15,632 nucleotides of DNA from Bacillota bacterium. GTDB taxonomy: Bacteria; Bacillota_E; Symbiobacteriia; JAMDAP01. Shown here piece after piece: positions 8,126-15,144 of this stretch. The notes under the pieces are model-generated. The model was not told the origin of the DNA and did no database searches. It was given only the letters and a program-made list of their open reading frames with translations. A program made the translations under genes and the position numbers. The stretch is from NCBI GenBank assembly GCA_023484675.1, contig JAMDAP010000035.1, positions 1-15,632 on the forward strand, read 5' to 3'. Numbering within the stretch: position 1 is the first letter of the stretch; each line of letters begins with the position of its first letter.

Positions 8126-9288
8126 GCCCCACTCCTCCTTTTTCCGGCGGTTGCCTTCTGGCCGGCCGCTTCCGCTTGTGACAGTTCGGCGAGAAATCCG
8201 ATGATGGCCGGGGCCAGCAGGTGATGGTCCATCAGAAAGGCATCGTGACCCCAGGGTGAGTCCATCTCCAGATAGCGAACGTCCACCCCCGCCGACCGCA
8301 GGTCGTCGGTCAGCCGGCGCTGCTGCTGCGGCGGGAACAGCAAGTCGGATCGAATACCCACCACCAGCATCCTGGCCTGGATGCGAGCCAGAGCGCCGGC
8401 GTAGGATGGGAAACCTCGGGAGACATCGTGCAGGTCCATGGCCTTGCTCAGGTAGAGGTAGCTATTGGCGTCGAACCGCTGGACCAGGGTCTCCCCCTGA
8501 TGTTCCAGGTAGGTTTCCACCGAAAAGTGGGGACCGAAGTCCTGCCAGGGGGAATCGTCCAACCCTCGCCGCACGGTCCGGCCGAATTGCTCCTCCATGG
8601 ACTCCAGGGAGCGGTAGGTGATCATGCCCAGCATGCGGGCCACCGCCAGGCCTCGCCTGGGGCCGGGGCCGCCGTGGTAGCGCCCGTCCTGCCAGGCGGG
8701 GTCAGCCAGGATGGCCCGCCGCTGCACTTCGTTCCAGGCAATGCCCTGGGCGTGGAAGCGGGCGTTGGCGCCGATGGGGATGGCGCCGGCCACCGCGTCC
8801 GGAAATTGTATGGCCCACTCCAGGGCCTGCATGCCCCCTAGGGAACCTCCCGCCACCGCCAGAACCCGGGGAATGCCAAGATGGTCCAGCAGGGCCTTCT
8901 GCACCCGCACCATGTCCCGGACGGTGACGATGGGGAAATCGGGTCCGTAGGGGCGCCCGGTGGCTGGGTTCAGGGACGAGGGACCCGTGGTTCCCTGACA
9001 GCCGCCCAGGACGTTGGAGCAGATGATGTGGTAACGGCCGGTGTCGAAGGCCTTGCCCGGACCCACCAGGGGATCCCACCATCCTGGCTTCGGGTCGTCG
9101 GGCCGGTGACGGCCGGCCACATGGCTGTCGCCGGTGAGGGCGTGGAGGATGAGCACGGCGTTGTGACCGTCGTAACGGCCGAAGGTTTCATAGGCCACGG
9201 TGACGGGCCCCAGGCTTCCGCCCCCCTCCAGGGTCAGAGACCAGGGCGGGCGAAACAGCGTGGCGGTCTTGCGCTCACTCAGCAGCAC
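8122..9288 (-). CDS. metX: Homoserine O-acetyltransferase (MetX family)
   Basis: A 388-residue alpha/beta hydrolase-fold acyltransferase that activates homoserine for methionine synthesis. The nucleophile is S149 in GGSLGGMQALEW; the triad is completed by D315 (IRSDLLFP) and H348 (WGHDAFL). GCQGTTGPSSLNP (97-109) and LTGDSHVAG are family signatures. I start it at the GTG at 9286-9288: an AGGGAGGTGG site precedes it and the product then opens SERKTATLFRPPWSLTLE as in homologues. A longer frame to 9414 would run into the riboswitch terminator. Acetyl-CoA is the usual donor, but some MetX-fold enzymes use succinyl-CoA, and sequence inspection alone does not settle this. It is the first gene of the operon controlled by the SAM-I riboswitch. 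Confidence 0.95.
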   Translation of the reverse strand: MLLSERKTATLFRPPWSLTLEGGGSLGPVTVAYETFGRYDGHNAVLILHALTGDSHVAGRHRPDDPKPGWWDPLVGPGKAFDTGRYHIICSNVLGGCQGTTGPSSLNPATGRPYGPDFPIVTVRDMVRVQKALLDHLGIPRVLAVAGGSLGGMQALEWAIQFPDAVAGAIPIGANARFHAQGIAWNEVQRRAILADPAWQDGRYHGGPGPRRGLAVARMLGMITYRSLESMEEQFGRTVRRGLDDSPWQDFGPHFSVETYLEHQGETLVQRFDANSYLYLSKAMDLHDVSRGFPSYAGALARIQARMLVVGIRSDLLFPPQQQRRLTDDLRSAGVDVRYLEMDSPWGHDAFLMDHHLLAPAIIGFLAELSQAEAAGQKATAGKRRSGA

Positions 9289-9382
9289 GGGGCCACCTCC
9301 CTTGCCGAAATGAATGGGTCTGCGGCTGGGACCGGTCACCGAAGTCAGCGGATGTGCAGAAAGCCCGGTCCATCGGATATGC

Positions 9383-9411
9383 AAAAACCCGGCCGATAAG
9401 GTACGACCGGG
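9383..9411 (-). terminator. Expression-platform terminator of the SAM-I riboswitch
   Basis: Minus strand: CCCGGTCG pairs with CGGCCGGG (one G-U) around an 8-nt loop, followed by TTTTT. It lies 14 nt after the aptamer. In this class, SAM binding stabilises the aptamer and lets this terminator form, stopping transcription before metX. Confidence 0.88.
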
Positions 9412-9425
9412 CATAGCTCCGAGTC

Positions 9426-9528
9426 CTCATCTCCCAGCCCACTGGGCTGCAGGAATTGGCACCCAACGAGGCTTCGCTCTCGGGTTGCCGGGTTTCATAG
9501 GGCCAGTCCCTCCACCACTCTGGATAAG
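9426..9528 (-). ncRNA. SAM-I (S-box) riboswitch aptamer
   Basis: The transcript has the S-box core in order: P1 5' strand CTTATC, CAGAGTGGTGGAGGGA, CTATGAAACCCGGCAACC, then after a variable stem GGTGCCAATTCC, and the P1 3' strand GATGAG, which pairs with CTTATC. These conserved blocks and their spacing match the SAM-I family, which senses S-adenosylmethionine. It stands between a strong promoter and the metX-hom-lysC genes, so high SAM should turn the operon off. The antiterminator pairing was not worked out in detail. Confidence 0.95.
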
Positions 9529-9552
9529 AAGCGCTCTGAAATTGTTATTCCG

Positions 9553-9581
9553 AATATAGCACGCCCGACCCGACCGGTCAA
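9553..9581 (-). promoter_or_regulatory. SigmaA-type promoter of the metX-hom-lysC operon
   Basis: Minus strand: -35 TTGACC (9576-9581), 17-bp spacer, -10 TATATT (9553-9558). Transcription would start near 9546, about 18 nt before the riboswitch P1 stem. The -35 lies one base from the hup terminator hairpin. Confidence 0.8.
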
Positions 9582-9582
9582 A

Positions 9583-9612
9583 CAAAAGAAGCGCCCTGCG
9601 GCGCTTCTTTTG
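9583..9612 (-). terminator. Intrinsic terminator of hup
   Basis: A perfect 12-bp stem, CAAAAGAAGCGC with GCGCTTCTTTTG, and a 6-nt loop. The T-rich 3' arm and following TTTG supply the U tract on the minus strand. It starts 15 nt after the hup stop codon. Confidence 0.85.
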
Positions 9613-9627
9613 CGTTCCCAGCCCGCC

Positions 9628-9903
9628 TTACCTGGCGACGGCTTCCTTCAGAGGCTTGCCAGCCTTGAAGACGGGGACTTTGCGAGCAGCGATCTTGATC
9701 TCCTTGCCCGTCTGCGGGTTGCGGCCCTTGCGGGCTTCACGCTTCCGGACGTCGAAGGTGCCGAAGCCCACCAGGGAAACCTTGTGGCCCGACTTCAGAG
9801 AAGCGGTGATGGCGCCGAGGACGGCCTCAACGGCCTTACCGGAATCCTTCTTCGTGAACCCGGTCTTCTGGGCAACCTTCTCGATCAGTTCAGTCTTGTT
9901 CAC
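9628..9903 (-). CDS. hup: HU-family DNA-binding protein
   Basis: A 91-residue histone-like protein, the usual length for HU (Bacillus hbs). It bends and compacts DNA as a homodimer. The family signature [21 protein letters not shown] spans about residues 46-66, with the DNA-intercalating proline P63 in RNPQTG; the N-terminal helices open with [19 protein letters not shown]. The start is the GTG at 9901-9903, preceded 7 nt upstream by a perfect AGGAGGTGA ribosome-binding site. The same frame stays open for another 81 codons upstream, but that stretch shows no HU-like sequence. The position directly after spoIVA matches Bacillus subtilis. It has its own terminator; I could not assign a clear SigmaA promoter. 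Confidence 0.97.
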   Translation of the reverse strand: MNKTELIEKVAQKTGFTKKDSGKAVEAVLGAITASLKSGHKVSLVGFGTFDVRKREARKGRNPQTGKEIKIAARKVPVFKAGKPLKEAVAR

Positions 9904-10188
9904 GCATGTCACCTCCTTCTCCGAAGAGTGGTGGCAAAACGAGTGGTGGCAATGATTGCGACGGTTGGTAGCTTTCCACCAATTCCTCGTATTCGCTGCA
10001 ACAACACTATCTCCTGCTGTTTGGGGGCCTGATGAGAGAAAACTGTTGAAATTTGTTAGGTCAGGTCGGGTGCTGGGCGCCCATCCGAAACCCATCAGCG
10101 TTGCCGGAAGTGCCCTTGCCTTGGGTATTTCTGCGGGCTTGTCCAAAATCCTCCTTTAGCCTGCGCCGTTTGGCAACCTTCGCACAAG
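9904..10188. other. Non-coding region between spoIVA terminator and hup
   Basis: About 285 nt, visibly less GC-rich than the genes. It holds the hup ribosome-binding site (9910-9918), a tandem repeat GAGTGGTGGCAA at 9926-9937 and 9941-9952 (period 15), a short hairpin around 9966-9985 (TTGGTGG with CTACCAA), and an isolated AAAGGAGG near 10150. No convincing promoter, RNA or gene was recognised. Confidence 0.5.
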
Positions 10189-10220
10189 AAAAACCCCGCC
10201 ACCAGAGAGTGGAGGCGGAG
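10189..10220 (-). terminator. Probable terminator of spoIVA
   Basis: Minus strand: CTCCG/CGGGG and CCAC/GTGG helices, separated by a small bulge and closed by a 6-nt loop, are followed by TTTTTC. It lies about 50 nt after the spoIVA stop codon. Confidence 0.7.
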
Positions 10221-10270
10221 CGACCAGGGTCCTTGGGCGCGGCGTCGCGGTTCGGGCCGTGCGGAAGGGG

Positions 10271-11755
10271 CTAGATAATGATGCAGATGAGCCCTCCGGA
10301 TCCCTCGTTGATGATACGGCTGAGGGTCTCCTGAAGCTTCTCCTGGGCGTTCTCCGGCATGCGGAACAGCTTGTTCTGGATGCCCTCCCGTACCAGATCG
10401 TGCAGCGACTTGCCGAAGATATCAAACTCCCAGAGCTTCTTCGGGTCCGACTCGAACCGGTCAAGCAGGTACTGAACCAGTTCCTCGCCCTGCTTCTCGG
10501 TGCCGATGATCGGCGTCACTTCGGTCTCGATGTCGGCCCGGATCATGTGGATGGAAGGCGCGCTGGCGCGAAGGCGAACGCCGAACTGGTTGCCGTGCTT
10601 GATCAGCTCCGGTTCCTCGAAGGCCATCTCGGCGATCACCGGCGAGACCATGCCGTAACCTGTCTGGCGCACGTCGCGTAAGGCGGCAGCCACCTTGTCA
10701 TATTCATTCTTGGCGAAGACGTACTCGCGAATGAGCCGGATCATGGTATGCTTGCCCTCGATGGGAATGCCGGTCAGTTCCTCCAGCACCTGATGGTAAA
10801 GGTCTTCCCGCGCGCCCAGGTCCACCGCGGCCACGCCGGTGCCCATGTCCATGCTCTTCAGGGCCACGTCCTGGATGAAGTCATAGGCGGACAGCTTGCT
10901 GACGGCCGGGTCGACGTCGCGCAGCCGGTGCACCGGCTCCATGGCTTCGCGGATAGCCTGCTCGAACTGCTGCCGCAGCCAGTGGGCGGCATCCAGTTCC
11001 TCCACCCACTTGGGCAGGTTAACCTCCAGTTCCTTAACCGGGAACTCGTAGAGGACCTGCTCCAGGATGAGGTTGACGTCGTCACCGGTAAGCGCGGCGC
11101 AGTCCATGGGGATGACCGGGACATCGTACTTCTCTTCCAGCTCCCCGGCCAATTCCATGGTCTCGGTGGCGTACGGCCGGATGGTGTTGAGCAGAACGAC
11201 GAAGGGCTTGCCCAGTTCCTTCAACTCGTTAACCACTCGCGCCTCCGCCTCCAGGTACTGGCCCCGGGCCAGGTCGGTGACGGAGCCGTCTGTGGTGACC
11301 ACCAGGCCGATGGTGGAGTGCTCGGCGATCACCTTGCGGGTGCCAAGCTCCGCCGCCTCCTGGAAGGGCACCTCGTGATCGAACCAGGGGGTCATCACCA
11401 TGCGGGGGTTGCCGGCCTCGTCCAGGTAGCCGGAGGCTCCCTCCACGGTATAACCGACGCAGTCCACCAGGCGCACCCGCAGAGCCAGGTTCTCGCCCAC
11501 GGTGATGGCCACGCCCTCGTCCGGCACGAACTTGGGCTCCACGGTCATGATCGTTTTGCCGCCGCCGGACTGGGGCAGTTCGTCCCTGGCCCGATCGTGC
11601 GCGTATTGGTCCTCAATCCGGGGCAGGACCAGGGTCTCCATGAACTTCTTAATGAAAGTAGACTTGCCGGTACGGACCGGGCCGACCACGCCGATGTATA
11701 TGTCGCCGCCGGTCCGCTGGGCGATGTCTTCGTAGATGTTGAACTTCTCCTCCAC
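10271..11755 (-). CDS. spoIVA: Stage IV sporulation protein A (spore-coat basement-layer ATPase)
   Basis: A 494-residue protein, against 492 in Bacillus subtilis. SpoIVA polymerises on the forespore surface using ATP and anchors the coat. The Walker A motif GPVRTGKS is at 25-32, the Walker B region VRLVDCVGY has D98, and the protein ends with INEGSGGLICIII, the conserved C-terminus that docks to SpoVM. The N-terminus IYEDIAQRTGGDIYIGVVG is near-invariant in the family. I start it at the GTG at 11753-11755, preceded by GGGAGGGAAG; a longer frame to 11836 adds 27 residues without family resemblance. A SigmaE-like promoter lies about 105 nt upstream. Its presence is the main evidence that the organism forms endospores. 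Confidence 0.98.
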   Translation of the reverse strand: MEEKFNIYEDIAQRTGGDIYIGVVGPVRTGKSTFIKKFMETLVLPRIEDQYAHDRARDELPQSGGGKTIMTVEPKFVPDEGVAITVGENLALRVRLVDCVGYTVEGASGYLDEAGNPRMVMTPWFDHEVPFQEAAELGTRKVIAEHSTIGLVVTTDGSVTDLARGQYLEAEARVVNELKELGKPFVVLLNTIRPYATETMELAGELEEKYDVPVIPMDCAALTGDDVNLILEQVLYEFPVKELEVNLPKWVEELDAAHWLRQQFEQAIREAMEPVHRLRDVDPAVSKLSAYDFIQDVALKSMDMGTGVAAVDLGAREDLYHQVLEELTGIPIEGKHTMIRLIREYVFAKNEYDKVAAALRDVRQTGYGMVSPVIAEMAFEEPELIKHGNQFGVRLRASAPSIHMIRADIETEVTPIIGTEKQGEELVQYLLDRFESDPKKLWEFDIFGKSLHDLVREGIQNKLFRMPENAQEKLQETLSRIINEGSGGLICIII

Positions 11756-11859
11756 CCGCTCTTCCCTCCCTACGTGCTCTCGATTACACGACGCCGCACC
11801 GTGACCGTCACAACCGGCGTTCACCCCCATCGCCAAGGCCCGTACCCAAGGTCAATCCA

Positions 11860-11889
11860 TACCTATGCGTTGACGGTAAAGGGATATGA
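11860..11889 (-). promoter_or_regulatory. SigmaE-like (mother-cell) promoter for spoIVA
   Basis: Minus strand: TCATATC (11883-11889), 15-bp spacer, CATAGGTA (11860-11867). This follows the SigmaE pattern of an ATATT-like -35 and a CATA-starting -10, the sigma factor that drives spoIVA in Bacillus. The second half of the -10 is a poor match, so the assignment is moderate. Confidence 0.5.
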
Positions 11890-11929
11890 CAGGCCCCATG
11901 AATTTCGTTCCTGGGCCGGCAGGACAAAA

Positions 11930-11963
11930 GGAAGCGGGCCGGTGCGCGAAAGCAGCACCGGCC
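11930..11963 (-). terminator. Probable terminator of the der-plsY-gpsA operon
   Basis: A perfect 9-bp stem GGCCGGTGC/GCACCGGCC with a 9-nt loop, followed on the minus strand by CGCTTCCTTTTG. It begins about 22 nt after the gpsA stop codon. The T tract is set back by a few bases, so strength is uncertain. Confidence 0.65.
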
Positions 11964-11985
11964 TGTACTTTGGGCGACGGGTTGG

Positions 11986-13095
11986 TCAGGTCTTCCGTGT
12001 CGTTTGCGGCCGGGTTTGACTGCCCTTCTTGAGGTAGAGGGACAGGTGACCGCCGGCGTCGGGGAAGAGGTCAGCCGGCCCCTCTGGCGCCGGAGCATCG
12101 TGTTCGGAGGCGCGCTCCCGGGCCATCAGGGCCATCACGCCTTCACGGGGCGGCACCCCTTCGTAGAGCACGCGGTGGACCTGCTCGGTGACGGGCATGG
12201 GCACCGACCGCTGGCGGGCCAGGGTGAGAGCGGCCCGGGTGGTGGGCACGCCCTCCACCACGCCGAGGGAAGCCACCACCCGCTCCAGCGGTTCGCCCCG
12301 GCCCACAGCCAGGCCGGCCCGGCGGTTGCGGCTGTAGTCGCCGGTGCAGGTGAGCACCAGGTCGCCCATGCCGGCGAGGCCGGCGAAGGTCAGCGGGTGT
12401 GCGCCCAGAGCCACGCCCAGGCGAGCCATCTCTGCCAGGCCGCGGGTGATGAGGGCGGCCCTGGCGTTGTGGCCGACCCCCAGGCCATCGGCAATGCCGA
12501 CGGCCAGGGCGATGACGTTCTTCAGGGCACCGCCCAGCTCCACACCGCCCAGGTCATTGTGGGGGTAGACGCGGAAGTCCCGGGTCATGAAGGCCTCCTG
12601 CACCGCTGCCGCGTCGCCTGAGTCCCGGCCGGCCACCACGGTGGCGGTGGGCTGGCGCCGGGCCACCTCGATGGCGAAGTTGGGGCCGGAGAGCACCGTC
12701 AGGCGAGCAGAGTCGGGCAGTTCGGCAGCCACGACCTGCGACATGCGAAGGAGGCTGTCCGGCTCGATGCCCTTGGTCACCGACACCAGCATCGTCGACC
12801 GCCCCAGCAGCGGGCGGAGAGGCGCCAGCACTTCCCGCAGGGCCCGGCTGGGAGCCGCCAGGACCACCAGGTCGGCCCCGTCTATCGCCTCTGCCAGGTC
12901 TGCCGTGGCGAGCACCCCGGGTGGAAAGCCGGCTCCGGGCAGGTGGGGGTGCGTTCGGGACGACAAAAAGGCCGCGGCGGCATCGGCGCGGCGCATCCAG
13001 AGCCGAACCTCAAAGCCGTTGGCCGCCAGCGGCATCGCCAGGGCCGTTCCCCAGGCCCCAGCGGGTACCACGGCAGCCCGCCTGGTCGCGTTCAT
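11986..13095 (-). CDS. gpsA: Glycerol-3-phosphate dehydrogenase (NAD(P)+)
   Basis: A 369-residue enzyme that reduces dihydroxyacetone phosphate to sn-glycerol-3-phosphate, the backbone for phospholipids. The catalytic lysine is K192 in GGALKNVIALAVGIADGLG; TKGIE (107-111) and SGPNFAIEVA (136-145) are family signatures, and GLAGMGDLVLTCTGDYSRNR marks the C-terminal domain. The N-terminal loop reads VVPAGAWGTALA: the first glycine of the usual GAGSWGTA dinucleotide-binding motif is a proline (P11), which is odd. The protein is about 30 residues longer than usual, with a low-complexity tail after residue 335. Its ATG overlaps the plsY stop by 4 nt. PlsY next to it uses the product, which explains the pairing. 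Confidence 0.95.
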   Translation of the reverse strand: MNATRRAAVVPAGAWGTALAMPLAANGFEVRLWMRRADAAAAFLSSRTHPHLPGAGFPPGVLATADLAEAIDGADLVVLAAPSRALREVLAPLRPLLGRSTMLVSVTKGIEPDSLLRMSQVVAAELPDSARLTVLSGPNFAIEVARRQPTATVVAGRDSGDAAAVQEAFMTRDFRVYPHNDLGGVELGGALKNVIALAVGIADGLGVGHNARAALITRGLAEMARLGVALGAHPLTFAGLAGMGDLVLTCTGDYSRNRRAGLAVGRGEPLERVVASLGVVEGVPTTRAALTLARQRSVPMPVTEQVHRVLYEGVPPREGVMALMARERASEHDAPAPEGPADLFPDAGGHLSLYLKKGSQTRPQTTRKT

Positions 13096-13724
13096 TTGCT
13101 CTGCACCCGCTGGCCAAAGCGGCTCTCGGTACCGGCCAGCAGGCGCTTGATGTTGGCGTTGTGGCGGTAGATGACAATCAAGGCGATGCCCAGGGCCCAG
13201 ACCTTATCGCTGAGAAGGGGCTGCCGGAAGATGACCAGCAAAGTGATGGTCAGTGTGGAGAGGATGGACCCCAGGGAGACAAATCGGGTCAGGGCTACGA
13301 CGAGCAGAAACACCGGCAGGCCGAGGAAGATGTAGAACGGGAACAGGGCCAGCATGCTACCGGCGCCGGTGGCCACGCTCTTGCCGCCCTTGAAGCCCAG
13401 GTATATCGGCCAGGAGTGGCCCGCCACGGCCGCCAGGCCGCAGAAGGCGGCCAGCCAGCCGGGGCCGGGAAGGCCGAAGGGAGCGGCGGTGCCATGGTCC
13501 AGATAGACGCCCAGCAGCGTGGCGACCGTCCCCTTGGCTGCATCCAACAGAGCGGTCGTCAGCGCAGGGCCCCAGCCCAGCACCCGCAGCACGTTGGTGC
13601 CTCCGGTAGCGCCGCTGCCGTAGCGCCTTATGTCCACGCCCTTGGCCCAGAGGCCCATCAGGAACCCAAAGGGGATAGCGCCGATCAGATAGGCAGCCGC
13701 CACGGCGGCAACCGAAACCAGCAT
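13092..13724 (-). CDS. plsY: Acyl-phosphate:glycerol-3-phosphate acyltransferase
   Basis: A 210-residue integral membrane protein with about five to seven hydrophobic segments. It transfers the acyl group from acyl-phosphate to glycerol-3-phosphate, the first step of phospholipid synthesis. Three family motifs are visible: YGSGATGGTNVLR (motif 1, usually GSGNIGATN), GHSWPIYLGFKGGKSVAT (motif 2), and RHNANIKRLLAGTE (motif 3). I chose the ATG at 13722-13724, which has AGGAG 9 nt upstream and gives the usual short hydrophobic N-terminus; a GTG three codons earlier lacks a good site. It begins 11 nt after the der stop and its own stop overlaps gpsA, consistent with one operon. Confidence 0.96.
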   Translation of the reverse strand: MLVSVAAVAAAYLIGAIPFGFLMGLWAKGVDIRRYGSGATGGTNVLRVLGWGPALTTALLDAAKGTVATLLGVYLDHGTAAPFGLPGPGWLAAFCGLAAVAGHSWPIYLGFKGGKSVATGAGSMLALFPFYIFLGLPVFLLVVALTRFVSLGSILSTLTITLLVIFRQPLLSDKVWALGIALIVIYRHNANIKRLLAGTESRFGQRVQSK

Positions 13725-13735
13725 GAGCCCCACTC

Positions 13736-15061
13736 CTACTCGCGCTCGCGTGCCTTCATCACCAGGCGGATGGGTGTGCCCTCCAGGGGGAAGGCCTCCC
13801 GCAGCTTGCTCTCCAGGTACCGGCGGTACGGGGCAGGCATCAGGTGCGGGTCGTTGGCGAAGCAGAGAAAGATCGGGGGACGTGTGCCGCCCTGAGTCAC
13901 GTAATAGATCTTCAAGCGTTTGGAGCGCTCACCGGGCGGCGGCGGGCTGACCGCCATGGCCTCCTCAATCACCTGATTGAGCACGCCGGTCGAGGCCTTG
14001 AAGCTGTACGCCGCCATGACCTCGTCCACCAACGGCAACACTCTTTGCACCCGCTGTTGGGTGAGGGCGGAGATGAAGAGGCTGGGGGCGTAGCCGACGA
14101 AGGCCAGCTCCTTCTTCAGGACGGTCCGAAACTGGTCCATGGTGCGGTCGTCCTTGGCCACCAGGTCCCACTTGTTGACCATGAGGATGAGCGCTTTGCC
14201 TTGTTCCTCCACGTAGCCGGCGATGCGCTTATCCTGCTCGGCGATGCCGAATGAGGCGTCCAGCACCAGCAGTACCACGTCGGAACGATCCACGGCACGC
14301 AGGGAGCGCAGCACGCTGTAGCGCTCCACCGCCTCCTCGATCTTGCCCTTGCGTCTGAGCCCGGCCGTGTCGATGAGCAGGTAGCGGCGGCCGTCCTTCT
14401 CCAGCATGGCGTCCACGGCGTCGCGGGTGGTGCCCGCCAGGTCGGAGACGATCATCCGCTCCTGGCCCAGCAGGGCATTGACCAGCGACGACTTGCCCAC
14501 ATTCGGACGGCCGATGACGGCAATTTTGATGAGGGAATCTTCGGGCTCCTCCGCCTCTTCTCCTGCCGGCGGGAAAAGGGAAACGATGTGATCCAGAAGG
14601 TCGCCGGTGCCCAGGCCGTGGGCGGCGGACAGGGCCCAGGGCTGGCCCAGGCCGAGGGCGTAAAACTCCAGGCTCTCCTCCTCCACCCGCAGGTTCTCCA
14701 CCTTGTTGGCCACCAGGACCACCGGCTTGCCGGTGCGGCGGAGAAGGTCGGCTACGTCCTGGTCGAGGGGGTTGACGCCGGTCCGGGCGTCCACCAGGAA
14801 GAGGATGACGTCGGCGTCGGCCATCGCCTGTTCGGCCTGGTTTCGGATCTGGCTGACCAGGGGCTCGCCGTCCCCCCTCAAGATGCCGCCCGTATCGACG
14901 ACGGTGAAAGGCCGGCCATTCCACTCGCTCTCGCCATAAATACGGTCGCGGGTGATGCCCGGCTCATTCTCGATGATGGCCAGCCGCTGCTGGATCAGGC
15001 GGTTGAAAAGTGTGGACTTGCCCACGTTGGGGCGGCCCACAATGGCAACAATCGGTTTCAT
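13736..15061 (-). CDS. der: Ribosome-assembly GTPase Der (EngA)
   Basis: A 441-residue protein with two tandem GTPase domains followed by a KH-like domain (about 350-441), the architecture unique to Der. It acts in maturation of the 50S ribosomal subunit. Domain 1: GRPNVGKS (9-16), GITRD, DTGG (56-59) and NKVE (119-122; usually NKVD). Domain 2: GRPNVGKS (184-191), GTTRD, DTAG (231-234) and NKWD (296-299). An acidic linker (about 167-176, EEAEEPED) joins the two. The ATG has an AAGGAG site 9-10 nt upstream. It lies 83 nt after the DUF512 gene and leads the plsY-gpsA genes, a widespread Firmicutes arrangement. Confidence 0.98.
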   Translation of the reverse strand: MKPIVAIVGRPNVGKSTLFNRLIQQRLAIIENEPGITRDRIYGESEWNGRPFTVVDTGGILRGDGEPLVSQIRNQAEQAMADADVILFLVDARTGVNPLDQDVADLLRRTGKPVVLVANKVENLRVEEESLEFYALGLGQPWALSAAHGLGTGDLLDHIVSLFPPAGEEAEEPEDSLIKIAVIGRPNVGKSSLVNALLGQERMIVSDLAGTTRDAVDAMLEKDGRRYLLIDTAGLRRKGKIEEAVERYSVLRSLRAVDRSDVVLLVLDASFGIAEQDKRIAGYVEEQGKALILMVNKWDLVAKDDRTMDQFRTVLKKELAFVGYAPSLFISALTQQRVQRVLPLVDEVMAAYSFKASTGVLNQVIEEAMAVSPPPPGERSKRLKIYYVTQGGTRPPIFLCFANDPHLMPAPYRRYLESKLREAFPLEGTPIRLVMKARERE

Positions 15062-15144
15062 GCAATCTTTCTCCTTGCCAAGCTGCAGTGGGTACGGAGC
15101 GCGGAGACGGCGGTCGGCCCAGGAGCGAGCCCCGGGGTCGTGGC

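Noticed and set aside
7064..8224. A 386-codon plus-strand open frame antisense to hom
   Set aside because: No family resemblance and no ribosome-binding site; it mirrors the codon pattern of hom.
9289..9414. Extended N-terminus for metX (frame open to 9414)
   Set aside because: The extension starts inside the riboswitch terminator and does not resemble MetX; the GTG at 9288 has a strong ribosome-binding site and the correct family N-terminus.
9526..9594. Direct repeat AAGAAGCGC at 9526-9534 and 9586-9594
   Set aside because: Only 9 nt; one copy is explained by the hup terminator stem and the other by the riboswitch 5' end, so chance is likely.
11756..11836. Extended N-terminus for spoIVA
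   Set aside because: The 27 added residues do not match the family, whereas the GTG at 11755 has GGGAGGG upstream and gives the family's usual length.
10748..12019. A 423-codon plus-strand open frame antisense to spoIVA
   Set aside because: It is rich in His, Gly and Leu without any recognisable domain, lacks a ribosome-binding site, and lies opposite a fully conserved spoIVA. Long antisense frames are expected in GC-rich genes.
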